Origin: Shewanella marinintestina
GTDB taxonomy: Bacteria; Pseudomonadota; Gammaproteobacteria; Enterobacterales; Shewanellaceae
DNA: 64,000 nucleotides
Assembly (NCBI RefSeq): GCF_023283845.1
Contig: NZ_JAKILC010000004.1
Location: forward strand, 186,001-250,000
Direction: 5' to 3'
The position numbers and the translations under genes are program-made. The notes beneath the pieces are model-generated. The model saw nothing but the letters and a program-made list of their open reading frames with translations, was not told the DNA's origin and ran no database searches. This document shows, piece by piece, positions 8,208 to 17,545 of the stretch (the first letter of the stretch is position 1; every line of letters starts with the position of its first letter).

Positions 8208-9374
8208 ATGAAAAAAGTGCTAGCACTATGTCCTTTTGCGGCTTTGGCCTTTGTGCCGAATTGCTTTGCCGTTGAAGTCTATAAAGATGACAAGAATGTA
8301 TTTGAGATTGGTGGTTATGTTGATGCTCGAGTGATTGATACTCAGGGCGTCACTGAAGTGGTCAACGGTAGCTCGCGGATTAACTTCGCCTTTACTCGCA
8401 ATATGTCGAATGACTGGAAGAGCTACGTCAAACTGGAGTGGGGGGTAAATCCATTCGGTAACAGCACGATTTCTTATAGCAGTGAAAGTAATTTTGAAAC
8501 TAAAAGCGGTGACTTTCTCAATAATCGTCTCGGTTATGTCGGTCTGAGTCACGATGATTACGGTTCTGTTTCTATTGGTAAGCAATGGGGTGCTTGGTAC
8601 GATGTCGTATACAACACCAACTATGGCATGGTTTGGGATGGTAATGCCTCGGGAACTTACACTTATAACAAGTCTGACGGTGCCATTAATGGTGTCGGTC
8701 GTGGTGATAAAATCATTCAGTACCGTAATAGCTTTGGTGATTTTAGTATGGCGGTGCAGATGCAGCTGAAAAACAGCGTATCGGATATCCCTGATGACAA
8801 TTCTGGTAACCCAAACCGTTTGGTGATGACTGAATACGATAACACTTACGGTGTGGGCTTAACTTATAACGTTACTTCAATGTTTACCTTAACAGCAGGC
8901 GGAAATATTGGTGAGCCAGAGGGCATAACAGCCAGTGGCCGAGTAATTTCTGAAACAGATTATATCTATGGTGTTGGCGCGAGTTGGGGCGGCTGGGATC
9001 AATTTGGTTTTTATGCCGCTGCGAATGTGAATGCTAACGAGTACCATGACACAGATAATTTGGGCCGCTTTTTACAAGATGCAGTCGGGTTAGAGTCTTT
9101 GGTGTCTTACTACTTCGATAATAATATTAAGATTTTGGCCTCTTACAATATTTTAGAGGCTGGCGATGAGTATGAAAGAGTTCACCCAGGCGATGTGTTT
9201 AAGCGCCAGTTTGCTTTTGCTGGCGTACACTATTACTGGGATAATAGCTTGGTTATGTATCTAGAAGCGCGTAAGGACTTTAGTGATTTCTCTAGCCGCG
9301 ATCCAGATAAAGAGGCGGCGCAGCAGCTTACCGAAGATGACGGTGTCGCCATTGGTATTCGCTATATTTTATAG
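8208..9374 (+). CDS. Gram-negative outer-membrane porin
   Basis: A 388-residue outer-membrane beta-barrel. The signal peptide is residues 1-21 or so (Met-Lys-Lys-Val, hydrophobic core, Cys-Phe-Ala). The mature N-terminus starts Val-Glu-Val-Tyr-Lys-Asp with the porin pattern Phe-Glu-Ile-Gly-Gly-Tyr-Val-Asp-Ala-Arg. Internal hallmarks are Asn-Asn-Arg-Leu-Gly-Tyr-Val-Gly-Leu and Gly-Ser-Val-Ser-Ile-Gly-Lys-Gln-Trp-Gly, typical of OmpC/OmpF-type strands. The protein ends in an aromatic-rich strand (Gly-Ile-Arg-Tyr-Ile-Leu) rather than the usual terminal Phe. The ATG at 8208 has GGAG five bases upstream, so the frame's TTG at 8184 is not the start. Solute selectivity is unknown. Confidence 0.85.
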   Translation: MKKVLALCPFAALAFVPNCFAVEVYKDDKNVFEIGGYVDARVIDTQGVTEVVNGSSRINFAFTRNMSNDWKSYVKLEWGVNPFGNSTISYSSESNFETKSGDFLNNRLGYVGLSHDDYGSVSIGKQWGAWYDVVYNTNYGMVWDGNASGTYTYNKSDGAINGVGRGDKIIQYRNSFGDFSMAVQMQLKNSVSDIPDDNSGNPNRLVMTEYDNTYGVGLTYNVTSMFTLTAGGNIGEPEGITASGRVISETDYIYGVGASWGGWDQFGFYAAANVNANEYHDTDNLGRFLQDAVGLESLVSYYFDNNIKILASYNILEAGDEYERVHPGDVFKRQFAFAGVHYYWDNSLVMYLEARKDFSDFSSRDPDKEAAQQLTEDDGVAIGIRYIL

Positions 9375-9428
9375 CGTGTCCGTTATTTAGCCTGTTGAAT
9401 GGCACCAACAGCGTGGGTTCAGTAAGCA

Positions 9429-9466
9429 AAAAGGCTTGCCTTTAACGGGTAAGCCTTTGTTGTTTT
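9429..9466. terminator. Bidirectional terminator, porin / SIMPL gene
   Basis: AAAGGCTTGCC pairs with GGGTAAGCCTTT. An A run on the left and a T run on the right let it serve both convergent genes. Confidence 0.75.
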
Positions 9467-9507
9467 TAAGCTGCACGAATTTTAGTCGTGACTTGCTCCT
9501 CAAACGA

Positions 9508-10221
9508 CTAATCTTTTAAACGATAGGTCACTTCAACTCTATCTTGGATCATCACTTGCCCTTGCTGGTAGCTTTGGCCTGCATCGAAGCTTTTAGCTTC
9601 TGAGTTCATACGTAGCATGACAGGTTGAATTGGGCGCTGCTCGAAGTAGCTGATCTCCCATACGCCATCGATTTCTTCACCAAAGCCCGCGGCTAAGGTT
9701 TTGGCTTTTTGTTGGGCATCTTTAATCGCAGCCATTCTGGCTTGCTCGACATACTCAGCTTCTTTACTCGACTTAAGCGCAATGTTATTGATGCGGTTAA
9801 TACCTTGCTCAAGTGCTGAGTCGAGGATGTCATTGAGCTTGGCAAGATCCATTACCGTTACCTTGATGCGGCGATTGGCGTTGTAACCAATAAGCTGGTT
9901 AGGCTTATTTTTTTCATAGTGATATTGCGGCTGCAAATTGATATTGGCGCTCTGAATAAGCGCTTTATCTATGCCGGCTTTTTCAAGGCGGGCTAGGAAG
10001 CTTGCCACAGCTTTGTCTGATCCGCTTTTAGCGTCTTGAGCGGTTTTAGCTTTAATGACCACTTCAACGTTTACTTCAGCCATATCGGCTTTGACGGCGA
10101 TTTCACTGCTGCCTATGGTATTTAAATGAGGGAAGTCCACATCAGCAGCATGAGCTGTGGTAATCATGCTGCTTGAAGCGATAACTGCAGAAACGACGGC
10201 GGCGATAATTGATGATTTCAT
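9508..10221 (-). CDS. Periplasmic SIMPL-domain protein (YggE-like)
   Basis: A 237-residue secreted protein with a signal peptide (about residues 1-25, Ala-His-Ala). The SIMPL/DUF541 domain covers most of the mature chain: an early Ile-Gly-Ser-Ser-Glu-Ile-Ala-Val-Lys-Ala-Asp strand, a middle Ile-Gly-Tyr-Asn-Ala-Asn-Arg-Arg-Ile-Lys-Val, and a C-terminal Val-Glu-Val-Thr-Tyr-Arg-Leu. Homologues such as E. coli YggE are linked to oxidative-stress tolerance, but the molecular activity is not established. ATG at 10221 with TTGGAG upstream. Monocistronic. Confidence 0.85.
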   Translation of the reverse strand: MKSSIIAAVVSAVIASSSMITTAHAADVDFPHLNTIGSSEIAVKADMAEVNVEVVIKAKTAQDAKSGSDKAVASFLARLEKAGIDKALIQSANINLQPQYHYEKNKPNQLIGYNANRRIKVTVMDLAKLNDILDSALEQGINRINNIALKSSKEAEYVEQARMAAIKDAQQKAKTLAAGFGEEIDGVWEISYFEQRPIQPVMLRMNSEAKSFDAGQSYQQGQVMIQDRVEVTYRLKD

Positions 10222-10366
10222 AATGGCTCCAAAAATAGTAACTGATTCAAGTATGAATGACTTGTCTTGTTAGCTATAAACGTAGCCATTTTGAAAAAGG
10301 GTTTTATTTTTAAACTTTTTTTGGTAACTGTTTTTAAAAGTATTTTTATCGACAGTTTAGAGTTAG

Positions 10367-11008
10367 CTAAAAACTGTCTTTAAACAGTACATCATCAATT
10401 ACTTTTTGTTGCTCCCAACCGGCGGTTTTTAGTTCTGGCTCATCAAGAAACTCATCCACATAGCCAATACATAAATAGCCAATTAGTTCGCTTTGCTCTG
10501 GGGCATTTAGGATTTGTTTTACTGCATTAGGGTCAATAATACTGACCCAACCTACACCGATATTTAGTGAGCGAGCCATTAACCATAGGTTTTGAATGGC
10601 ACATACCACACTGAAACGCCCCATATCAGGCATACTGGTTTGCCCAAGCACTGGAGTCGATTGTGGTTGATAAAATACCGCAAGGTTAACCGGGGCTTCT
10701 AATATGCCTTCTAGTTTGAGCTTGCTGTACTGAGCATTTTTATCGCCAGTAAATTGCGCTTGCCCGGCAATATTGGCCTGTAAAAACGATTGCTGCACTT
10801 GTTGTTTTACTTTATCTGAGCGGATCACCACAAACTGCCAGGGCTGCGAGTAACCAACCGATGGTGCGTGCAGTGCGGCCGCAAGCAGTTTATCTAAAAC
10901 ACTGTCATCAACTGGGGTAGGTAAAAAGTGATTGCCGCGTACATCACGGCGAAGGCGCATGATGTCCATAAGTAGGTGGCTATCGTTTAACGAAAATGAC
11001 TGGCTCAT
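10367..11008 (-). CDS. bluB: 5,6-dimethylbenzimidazole synthase
   Basis: A 213-residue nitroreductase-fold flavoenzyme. BluB cleaves reduced FMN with O2 to make 5,6-dimethylbenzimidazole, the lower ligand of cobalamin. Diagnostic features are visible: Arg-Arg-Asp-Val-Arg at about 18-22, whose Asp is required in characterised BluB, the Ala-Pro-Ser-Val-Gly-Tyr-Ser-Gln-Pro-Trp motif near 49-58, and Gly-Val-Gly-Trp-Val-Ser-Ile near 151-157. ATG at 11008 with GAGAG upstream. Its neighbours are not cobalamin genes. It may simply be a generic nitroreductase, but the Asp and SVG-QPW motifs argue for BluB. Confidence 0.82.
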   Translation of the reverse strand: MSQSFSLNDSHLLMDIMRLRRDVRGNHFLPTPVDDSVLDKLLAAALHAPSVGYSQPWQFVVIRSDKVKQQVQQSFLQANIAGQAQFTGDKNAQYSKLKLEGILEAPVNLAVFYQPQSTPVLGQTSMPDMGRFSVVCAIQNLWLMARSLNIGVGWVSIIDPNAVKQILNAPEQSELIGYLCIGYVDEFLDEPELKTAGWEQQKVIDDVLFKDSF

Positions 11009-11027
11009 AAGGCTCTCTCAATAAGCA

Positions 11028-11053
11028 ATAAAAAGGCGCCTCAACGGGCGCCT
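11028..11053 (-). terminator. Rho-independent terminator of dcuB
   Basis: 7-bp GC-rich stem AGGCGCC/GGCGCCT (11034-11040 with 11047-11053). The A run at 11030-11034 gives U residues on the minus-strand transcript, separating dcuB from bluB. Confidence 0.88.
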
Positions 11054-11098
11054 AGAGCTTAACTGTAATTTACAGGTAACGCAGCTAACTTATATGCG

Positions 11099-12415
11099 TT
11101 AGTTAATTAGCATCGATATCGCATAGCCTACAACGGTTGCTGTTATCACACCAATAAAGCCTGGCATGATAAAGCTGTGATTAACGATGTATTTACCTAT
11201 ATGGGTGGTGCCAGTTCTATCAAAGCTAATGGCTGCTAAGTCACTCGGGTAGAACGGGAAGAAGAAGTACGCATAACAAGCTGGTAGCACGCCGATAAGC
11301 ACCGGCGCAGGAATACCTAGCGAGAAGCCCAATGGCAACATAATAGTTAAAGTGGCTGCCTGACTCTTTAAGAATACCGAAGCGGTGAACATAGCAATGG
11401 CAAATGACCAAGGGTGAGCGTGGACAATATCGCTAACTGACTCGATTAAATAGCTTTTGTGATGACCAATAATGGTGTCACTTAACCATGCAATACCAAA
11501 AATAATAATCACCGCGGTCATGCCTGCAATAAACACATTGCTGTGCACGATTTTCTTCGGGTCAATTTTGGTCGCGAGCAGAATAATCGCGCCTACCGAT
11601 AGCATCATAAACTGAATGGCTACCGACATTTTAACGCCTTCTGGCAGTAATTGGTCACTGAACATAGCTAGGGCTATGACCGACAAAATACCGAGTAAAA
11701 AGATGCTTAAGCCTTTCTTTGCTGTGTTGTCATTTTTAGCCGAATCAGTAGTATCTGATTCGGTATCAATTAAGCTGTTTCTAAAGTCTTCATCTTGCAG
11801 ACGTGCTTGAAATTCTGGATCTTTATCGAGATCTTTACCGCGATTAAGGCTCCAAGCTGATGCAACAAGCACACCAATCAATGTCGATGGGATAGTCACT
11901 AGTAGCACATCAATCAAACTGATATCTAAGTTGTTTTCCATTGAGGTAGCAATAACGACTGCTGCTGCCGCTGCTATTGGGCTAGCTGTAATACCCATTT
12001 GCGACGCCACGGTGGCAATGGCAAGCGGGCGTTCTGGACGAATGCCTTTCTTGTAGGCGACATCGTAAATAACCGGTAATAGCGGGTAAACCGAGTGTCC
12101 AGTGCCCACCAATACTGTTAAAGAATACGTACACAAGGGGCCTAGAAATACAATCTGGCTTGGGTGTTTACGCAGTAGTTTTTCTGCGTAGCGTACTAGC
12201 AGTTTTAAACCTCCAGTCGCTTCAAGGGTTGCTGACGCCGCTACTACAGCAAGAATAATCAGCATCACGTTGATAGGCGGGCTACCCGGTGCGATACCAA
12301 ATACAAATGCTAACACCGAGACACCTAAACCACCGAGTAGACCAAAGGCTACCCCACCGTGGCGGATCCCCACAAAGATAACAGTTAACAGCAAGAGCAT
12401 GTGTACGAAGAACAT
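11099..12415 (-). CDS. dcuB: Anaerobic C4-dicarboxylate transporter, DcuB-like
   Basis: A 438-residue inner-membrane carrier of the DcuA/DcuB family, which imports fumarate or malate and exports succinate during fumarate respiration. It shares with E. coli DcuB the segments Ala-Val-Val-Ala-Ala-Ser-Ala-Thr-Leu, Gly-Thr-Gly-His, Ile-Arg-Pro-Glu-Arg-Pro, Arg-Gly-Lys-Asp-Leu-Asp-Lys-Asp and the C-terminal Tyr-Pro-Ser-Asp-Leu-Ala-Ala-Ile. A hydrophilic acidic loop (about 208-233) sits mid-protein. ATG at 12415 with AAGGAAC upstream. It makes physiological sense with the periplasmic fumarate reductase encoded at the right end. The choice between DcuA and DcuB rests on overall similarity. Confidence 0.85.
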   Translation of the reverse strand: MFFVHMLLLLTVIFVGIRHGGVAFGLLGGLGVSVLAFVFGIAPGSPPINVMLIILAVVAASATLEATGGLKLLVRYAEKLLRKHPSQIVFLGPLCTYSLTVLVGTGHSVYPLLPVIYDVAYKKGIRPERPLAIATVASQMGITASPIAAAAAVVIATSMENNLDISLIDVLLVTIPSTLIGVLVASAWSLNRGKDLDKDPEFQARLQDEDFRNSLIDTESDTTDSAKNDNTAKKGLSIFLLGILSVIALAMFSDQLLPEGVKMSVAIQFMMLSVGAIILLATKIDPKKIVHSNVFIAGMTAVIIIFGIAWLSDTIIGHHKSYLIESVSDIVHAHPWSFAIAMFTASVFLKSQAATLTIMLPLGFSLGIPAPVLIGVLPACYAYFFFPFYPSDLAAISFDRTGTTHIGKYIVNHSFIMPGFIGVITATVVGYAISMLIN

Positions 12416-12964
12416 TGGGGGTTCCTTTATAGTTCAGGCGAAATAAAGAGTCGTGGTGTAGCAGTGATTGTCAGCAATAGCCTTGTTATACCGTATGTCA
12501 TTAATTGCTTAAATAGCGAGGAAGCAGCAAGGTGATGGGGCGCATTGATTTGATCAACTTTTTGCTAAAACTGTGAACTGGAATGATTCTGAAATAATGG
12601 CAACTTTTTACAGATAAAAGTACTAGTTAGTGATTTACACTTAATGAAAAGCTATTTTGTAGTGGTATATGTTGCTTGGCGTGACCTTGGTTGTTTTATG
12701 GACTGGATTTTCTGTGTACAATGGCGCTACCTAATCTTTAGCTAAGAGGATATTACTCACTGTGTTAATGACGCCACCCTAACGTTTTGCCCCCCTTATA
12801 GCTTTCATTGCTAACTTAAGTATCACACTTAATCCTTTGCGTACGTCAATTCGTTGTCGAATTCTTACAACTGTTTTCTGCGCCAAATTTTATCAAAAAA
12901 GCACGCTTAATACGCCAGCCTAATCTCTGGTGCGTACTGCCGTGCGAAAAAACTGAGATGTTCA
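12416..12964. other. Divergent intergenic region, dcuB / SulP transporter
   Basis: 549 bp with no supportable gene. It contains an FNR-like near-match (TTGAT and ATCAA at 12545-12557, but with a 3-base rather than 4-base spacer). The roughly 200 bases before the SulP start are pyrimidine-rich with no recognised riboswitch. Confidence 0.5.
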
Positions 12965-14452
12965 ATGTTTAAAAATTTCAAAAACGATTGGTTGTCTAAT
13001 ATTCGTGGCGATCTGCTTGCGGGCTTGGTTGTTGCGTTAGCTCTGATCCCTGAGGCAATCGCATTTTCTATTATTGCTGGAGTTGACCCTAAAGTGGGGT
13101 TGTACGCTTCGTTTTGTATTTCTGTCGTCATTGCGTTTACAGGAGCTCGTCCCGGTATGATCTCTGCTGCAACAGGGGCGATGGCCTTATTAATGGTGAC
13201 ATTGGTAAAAGAGCACGGTTTAGAATACTTGCTTGCAGCCACAGTCTTAACCGGTGTGCTGCAAGTACTAGCGGGATACCTTAAGCTGGGTAACTTAATG
13301 CGTTTTGTATCGCGTTCAGTGGTAACAGGTTTTGTTAATGCGTTGGCAATATTGATTTTTATGGCGCAGTTGCCTGAGCTTACCGATGTAACTTGGCATG
13401 TCTATGCTATGACCGCTGCTGGTCTCGCCATTATCTACCTTTTCCCGCTTATCCCTTTTGTCGGTAAACTGATCCCTTCACCATTAATTTGCATATTAGT
13501 GCTTACTATTGTGGCGGTGATATTTAACCTTGATGTGCGTACGGTTGGCGACATGGGGGAACTGCCAGACACCCTACCTATCTTCCTTTGGCCAGACGTA
13601 CCTATAAATATCGCAACTCTATTTATCGTATTGCCATATTCTGCTGCACTGGCGATTGTCGGCTTGTTGGAGTCGATGATGACAGCAACTATTGTCGACG
13701 ACCTAACTGGTACAAAAAGTGATAAAAACCACGAGTGTAAAGGTCAGGGCTTAGCGAATATCTCTAGTGGTTTACTTGGCGGCATGGCTGGCTGCGCCAT
13801 GATTGGTCAGTCGATGATTAATATCAAATCCGGGGGACGAGGCCGGTTATCAAGTTTTGCCGCTGGTATATATCTGCTGGTTATGGTGGTGTTTCTAGGG
13901 CCTTGGTTACAACAGATCCCAATGGCAGCGCTAGTGGCTGTAATGATTATGGTGGCCATTGGCACCTTCTCTTGGCGCTCGATTACCGATATGAAGCAAC
14001 ACCCATTGTCGACCAATATCGTAATGTTAGCCACGGTGGTGGTGGTTGTACTGACACATAACCTTGCTCTTGGTGTGTTTGTTGGTGTGTTACTGGCATC
14101 ACTATTTTTTGCGAATAAGATTAGCCGCATGATGGTCGTTAAACAACTTGATGTTGTAACGGGGACCAGTGAATACCGTGTCATTGGTCAAGTATTCTTC
14201 GCCTCCGCAGACAAGTTTATACAGTCTTTTAATTTCAAAGAGGTATCAGAGTCGGTCACTATCAACCTTTGTGATGCGCACTTTTGGGATGTAACAGCTG
14301 TGTCAGCGTTAGATAAAGTGGTGATTAAGTTTCGCCGTGAAGGCACTAATGTGAGTTTAATTGGTATGAATCAAGCCACGCAGACTATTGTTGATAAGTT
14401 TGGTGTACATGATAAACCTGAAGAAGTCGAAAAATTACTGGCTGGACACTAA
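12965..14452 (+). CDS. SulP-family inorganic anion transporter with STAS domain
   Basis: A 495-residue inner-membrane transporter of the SLC26/SulP family, which moves sulfate, bicarbonate or other anions, often with Na+ or H+. The N-terminus has the signature [10 protein letters not shown] and Gly-Leu-Tyr-Ala-Ser-Phe. About ten to twelve helices follow. A cytoplasmic STAS domain occupies roughly 400-495 ([12 protein letters not shown]). The Asn-Ile-Ser-Ser-Gly-Leu-Leu-Gly-Gly and acidic Glu-Ser-Met-Met segments suit the BicA-like bicarbonate or sulfate branch, but the anion cannot be assigned. The downstream universal stress protein gene starts 13 bp later and probably shares its transcript. 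Confidence 0.9.
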   Translation: MFKNFKNDWLSNIRGDLLAGLVVALALIPEAIAFSIIAGVDPKVGLYASFCISVVIAFTGARPGMISAATGAMALLMVTLVKEHGLEYLLAATVLTGVLQVLAGYLKLGNLMRFVSRSVVTGFVNALAILIFMAQLPELTDVTWHVYAMTAAGLAIIYLFPLIPFVGKLIPSPLICILVLTIVAVIFNLDVRTVGDMGELPDTLPIFLWPDVPINIATLFIVLPYSAALAIVGLLESMMTATIVDDLTGTKSDKNHECKGQGLANISSGLLGGMAGCAMIGQSMINIKSGGRGRLSSFAAGIYLLVMVVFLGPWLQQIPMAALVAVMIMVAIGTFSWRSITDMKQHPLSTNIVMLATVVVVVLTHNLALGVFVGVLLASLFFANKISRMMVVKQLDVVTGTSEYRVIGQVFFASADKFIQSFNFKEVSESVTINLCDAHFWDVTAVSALDKVVIKFRREGTNVSLIGMNQATQTIVDKFGVHDKPEEVEKLLAGH

Positions 14453-14465
14453 GAGGATGACAAGA

Positions 14466-15311
14466 ATGAATAATATCGTTGCATGTATTGATGGTTCAAA
14501 ATTGACCTTAGCGACCTGTGAAGCCAGTGCTTGGGCAGCTCAAAAAATTCAGCAACCGTTAACCTTGCTGCATGTACTTGAAAAAACAACTCGGCCTGTG
14601 GTGAGTGAACTGTCGGGCCAAATTGGCTTAGGTAGCCAAGAAGAGCTGCTTAATGAGTTAGTTGAGCTGGATGAGCTGCGTAGTAAAGTCGCCTTAAAAC
14701 ATGGCAAGCAGTTGTTAGCAGATGCTAAAGAACTCGCCTTGGTTAGAGGGGTTGATGAGGTGGCCCAATTACAGCGTCATGGCAACTTTATCGAGACCTT
14801 AGCAGATTTTGACGCTGACTTGAGCTTATTGGTGATGGGGAAATCAGGTGAAGAGCATAGTGCCAGCAGTACGATTGGCTCGCAGCTAGAAAGCGTAGTT
14901 CGCTCGATTAAGTCAGATATCTTCGTGGTCAGTGAATACTTTAATCCGCCAAATGCCTACATGATTGCTTTTGATGCTAGTGACGCCAGCGAATTGTTAA
15001 TTGAAAAAGTCATCAAATCTCCTCTGCTGGCCAGCTTGGAGTGTCATTTAGTGATGGTCAGTAATCAAGGTGATAAAAGCTTAGCTTTTGAGGGCGCGGC
15101 AGAGCGACTGAAACAAGCAGGTCTATTTATCACTCAGAGCGTGTTAACTGGCGCTGTCGATGAAGCATTATTAAGTTATCAACAGCAACAGCAGCTCGAT
15201 ATGATAGTGATGGGAGCCTACAGCCATACTAGATTGCGGCAGTATTTTGTGGGGAGCAACACAACTCAAGTGCTAGCCAAAAGTATAGTTCCTTTATTGA
15301 TCATACGTTAA
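14466..15311 (+). CDS. Tandem-domain universal stress protein
   Basis: A 281-residue cytoplasmic protein with two UspA domains. The first runs about 1-150 (Asn-Asn-Ile-Val-Ala-Cys-Ile-Asp-Gly-Ser start, Val-Met-Gly-Lys-Ser-Gly). The second runs about 160-281 (Ala-Tyr-Met-Ile-Ala-Phe-Asp-Ala-Ser, Val-Met-Gly-Ala-Tyr-Ser-His-Thr-Arg-Leu). The second retains a Gly-Ser-Asn-Thr-Thr nucleotide-loop-like segment, so ATP binding is plausible. I chose ATG 14466 with AGAGGA about eight bases upstream. The frame is open back into the SulP gene, and ATG 14457 is an alternative. Coupling to SulP suggests a regulatory role on the transporter, which is inference. Confidence 0.88.
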   Translation: MNNIVACIDGSKLTLATCEASAWAAQKIQQPLTLLHVLEKTTRPVVSELSGQIGLGSQEELLNELVELDELRSKVALKHGKQLLADAKELALVRGVDEVAQLQRHGNFIETLADFDADLSLLVMGKSGEEHSASSTIGSQLESVVRSIKSDIFVVSEYFNPPNAYMIAFDASDASELLIEKVIKSPLLASLECHLVMVSNQGDKSLAFEGAAERLKQAGLFITQSVLTGAVDEALLSYQQQQQLDMIVMGAYSHTRLRQYFVGSNTTQVLAKSIVPLLIIR

Positions 15312-15332
15312 CTACACGCCTTGATGATGTTA

Positions 15333-15362
15333 TTAGCCATGTGCCAAAGGGGGCATGGCTAA
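15333..15362 (+). terminator. Hairpin after the universal stress protein, weak terminator
   Basis: TTAGCCAT pairs with ATGGCTAA (15333-15340 with 15355-15362) around a GC-rich inner helix. The T run is poor, so termination is only possible. Confidence 0.4.
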
Positions 15363-15492
15363 GTTATTCAAGCAAGCAATATCAGGTTCAGGCTTGGTAA
15401 TTTTAAGTGAGTATTTAAAGAAGAGTTAACTGACAAAGCTGGTCGCAATTGGGTAGAATGAGGCAGATTTTTTATTCACTAGAGTGGCTGGC

Positions 15493-16878
15493 ATGCACGT
15501 ACATATATTAGGGATTTGTGGCACCTTTATGGGTGGCTTAGCATTATTGGCTAGAGCGGAAGGGCACAAAGTCACCGGCAGCGATGCCAATGTTTATCCG
15601 CCAATGAGTACGCAACTCGAAGAGCAGGGTATCGAGCTTATTCAAGGCTTCGATCCGTCACAATTAGGCATCAATGAAGATGATGCGCCAGATTTAGTGG
15701 TGATTGGTAATGCCATGAGTCGCGGTAACCCTTGTGTTGAAGCGGTATTGAATCGTGGAATTAAATACACTTCAGGGCCACAATTTTTAGCCGAGCACAT
15801 TTTGCCACAGCGCTGGGTACTGGCTGTATCGGGCACTCACGGCAAAACCTCAACCTCAAGTATGCTTGCATGGATTTTAGAAGACTGTGGCTATGAGCCT
15901 GGCTTTTTGATTGGCGGTGTACCACAGAACTTTGGCGTATCTGCACGCCTAGGTGGCTCACCTTTCTTTGTGGTTGAAGCGGACGAATACGACAGTGCAT
16001 TTTTCGATAAGCGTTCTAAGTTCGTCCATTATCAGCCGCGCACATTAGTGATTAACAACTTAGAATTTGATCACGCTGATATTTTTGATGATTTAAAAGC
16101 GATCCAACGTCAGTTTAACCACGTAATACGTACCGTACCCGGTGAAGGCAAGATCATTTGGCCTGCGGATGCGAGCAGTGTTCAGCAAGTGATTGATATG
16201 GGCTGCTGGAGCGAACAAGAGACCTATCACCTAGCGGCAAATAAGCAAGGTTGGTATGCGGTGAACTTGGCGGAAGATGGTCATAAGTTTGAGGTCTTCT
16301 TCGATGGAGAGTCTCAAGGTACTTTAGACTGGCAATTAATTGGCCAACACAATATTGAAAATGCAGTAATGGCGATTGCCGCTGCGCGCCATGTAGGGGT
16401 TAAACCTGAGGCGGCAATTAATGCGCTAACTCAGTTTGCACCACCAAAGCGCCGTATGGAGTTACTGGACACTGTAAATGGTATTGAAGTGTATGACGAT
16501 TTTGCCCATCACCCTACGGCGATTACAACTTCGTTAAGCGGCATGCGTGCTCGGGTTGGGAAGAGCAAAATTACCGTGATTTTAGAGCCTCGTTCTAACA
16601 CGATGAAAAGCGGCGTGCACAAAGATACCTTAGCCAACTCTTTGAGTTTGGCGACTAACGCCTTTTTATATCAAGCGGGTAACATCGATTGGGATATCAG
16701 CGAAGCGATGGCATCGGCATCAGTTCCGGTTGAAGTCTTATATGATATCGATGAGATTGTGGCTAAGGTCGCAGCTCAAGCTGAGCCGGGAGAGACTATT
16801 ATTGTAATGAGTAATGGTGGTTTTGGTGGATTACACCAAAAGCTGCTCGCTGAGCTTCGTATTAACATAGGTAAATAA
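15493..16878 (+). CDS. mpl: Murein tripeptide ligase (UDP-MurNAc:tripeptide ligase)
   Basis: A cytoplasmic Mur-ligase of about 461 residues that attaches recycled L-Ala-D-Glu-meso-DAP to UDP-N-acetylmuramic acid in murein recycling. The N-terminus Met-His-Val-His-Ile-Leu-Gly-Ile-Cys-Gly-Thr-Phe-Met-Gly-Gly matches Mpl closely. The ATP-binding motif Gly-Thr-His-Gly-Lys-Thr-Ser-Thr sits near residue 116, with Glu-Ala-Asp-Glu-Tyr-Asp and the late Asp-Asp-Phe-Ala-His-His-Pro motif. ATG 15493 is preferred because it aligns with E. coli Mpl. A GTG three codons upstream (15484) is possible. ubiX begins six bases downstream and hpt follows, so the three genes probably form one operon. Confidence 0.95.
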   Translation: MHVHILGICGTFMGGLALLARAEGHKVTGSDANVYPPMSTQLEEQGIELIQGFDPSQLGINEDDAPDLVVIGNAMSRGNPCVEAVLNRGIKYTSGPQFLAEHILPQRWVLAVSGTHGKTSTSSMLAWILEDCGYEPGFLIGGVPQNFGVSARLGGSPFFVVEADEYDSAFFDKRSKFVHYQPRTLVINNLEFDHADIFDDLKAIQRQFNHVIRTVPGEGKIIWPADASSVQQVIDMGCWSEQETYHLAANKQGWYAVNLAEDGHKFEVFFDGESQGTLDWQLIGQHNIENAVMAIAAARHVGVKPEAAINALTQFAPPKRRMELLDTVNGIEVYDDFAHHPTAITTSLSGMRARVGKSKITVILEPRSNTMKSGVHKDTLANSLSLATNAFLYQAGNIDWDISEAMASASVPVEVLYDIDEIVAKVAAQAEPGETIIVMSNGGFGGLHQKLLAELRINIGK

Positions 16879-16884
16879 TAGGCC

Positions 16885-17538
16885 ATGAGCGTTAAATATC
16901 GTAAAGCAGAAAAGTCGATAAGCTTAGCTTGGACCGGTGCGTCTGGTGCGCCGTACGGCTTGAGATTGCTAGAGATTTTATTGAAAAGTGATTATCAGGT
17001 ATTTCTGATGATCTCATCGGCTGCTCGCGTGGTGTTAGCCACTGAGCAGGGCCTACAACTGAGCGCTAATACCGACAAGGCTAAACAGCAATTACTCGCC
17101 CAATTTGGTGAGGTTGCTGGTGAGCTTATCGTTTTAGGCAAAGAAGAGTGGTTTTCACCACCTGCGTCGGGCTCCGCTGCGCCGAAGCAAATGGTGATTT
17201 GTCCGTGCAGTACCGGCACTTTAGCTGCGGTTGCCACGGGTATGAGTAATAATTTGTTAGAAAGAGCGGCAGATGTCGTAATAAAAGAACGCGGCCAATT
17301 AATCTTGGTTCCGCGAGAAACTCCTTTTAGCGCCATACACTTAGAGCATATGTTGTCACTTTCTAAGCTAGGTGCGACCATTATGCCGGCGGCACCAGGC
17401 TTTTATCATAATCCCAAATCGGTTGAAGATCTGGTAGACTTCATGGTCGCTCGAATTCTTGACCATCTGGGCGTTAACCATGCACTAACGAATCGCTGGG
17501 GTTATGACAAGCATAACGTAAGCGATTTCGACAACTGA
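16885..17538 (+). CDS. ubiX: Flavin prenyltransferase
   Basis: A 217-residue flavoprotein that prenylates FMN with dimethylallyl phosphate to make the cofactor of UbiD decarboxylases, needed for ubiquinone synthesis. Features are the early [10 protein letters not shown], a Pro-Cys-Ser-Thr-Gly-Thr-Leu-Ala loop (about 108-115), the [10 protein letters not shown] segment and Pro-Arg-Glu-Thr-Pro-Phe. It is slightly longer at the N-terminus than E. coli UbiX. It lies six bases after mpl and seven bases before hpt. Confidence 0.95.
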   Translation: MSVKYRKAEKSISLAWTGASGAPYGLRLLEILLKSDYQVFLMISSAARVVLATEQGLQLSANTDKAKQQLLAQFGEVAGELIVLGKEEWFSPPASGSAAPKQMVICPCSTGTLAAVATGMSNNLLERAADVVIKERGQLILVPRETPFSAIHLEHMLSLSKLGATIMPAAPGFYHNPKSVEDLVDFMVARILDHLGVNHALTNRWGYDKHNVSDFDN

Positions 17539-17545
17539 GAGTTAT

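Noticed and set aside
12545-12557. FNR/EtrA box upstream of dcuB
   Set aside because: TTGAT and ATCAA are present but separated by three bases instead of four, so I leave it as a near-match only.
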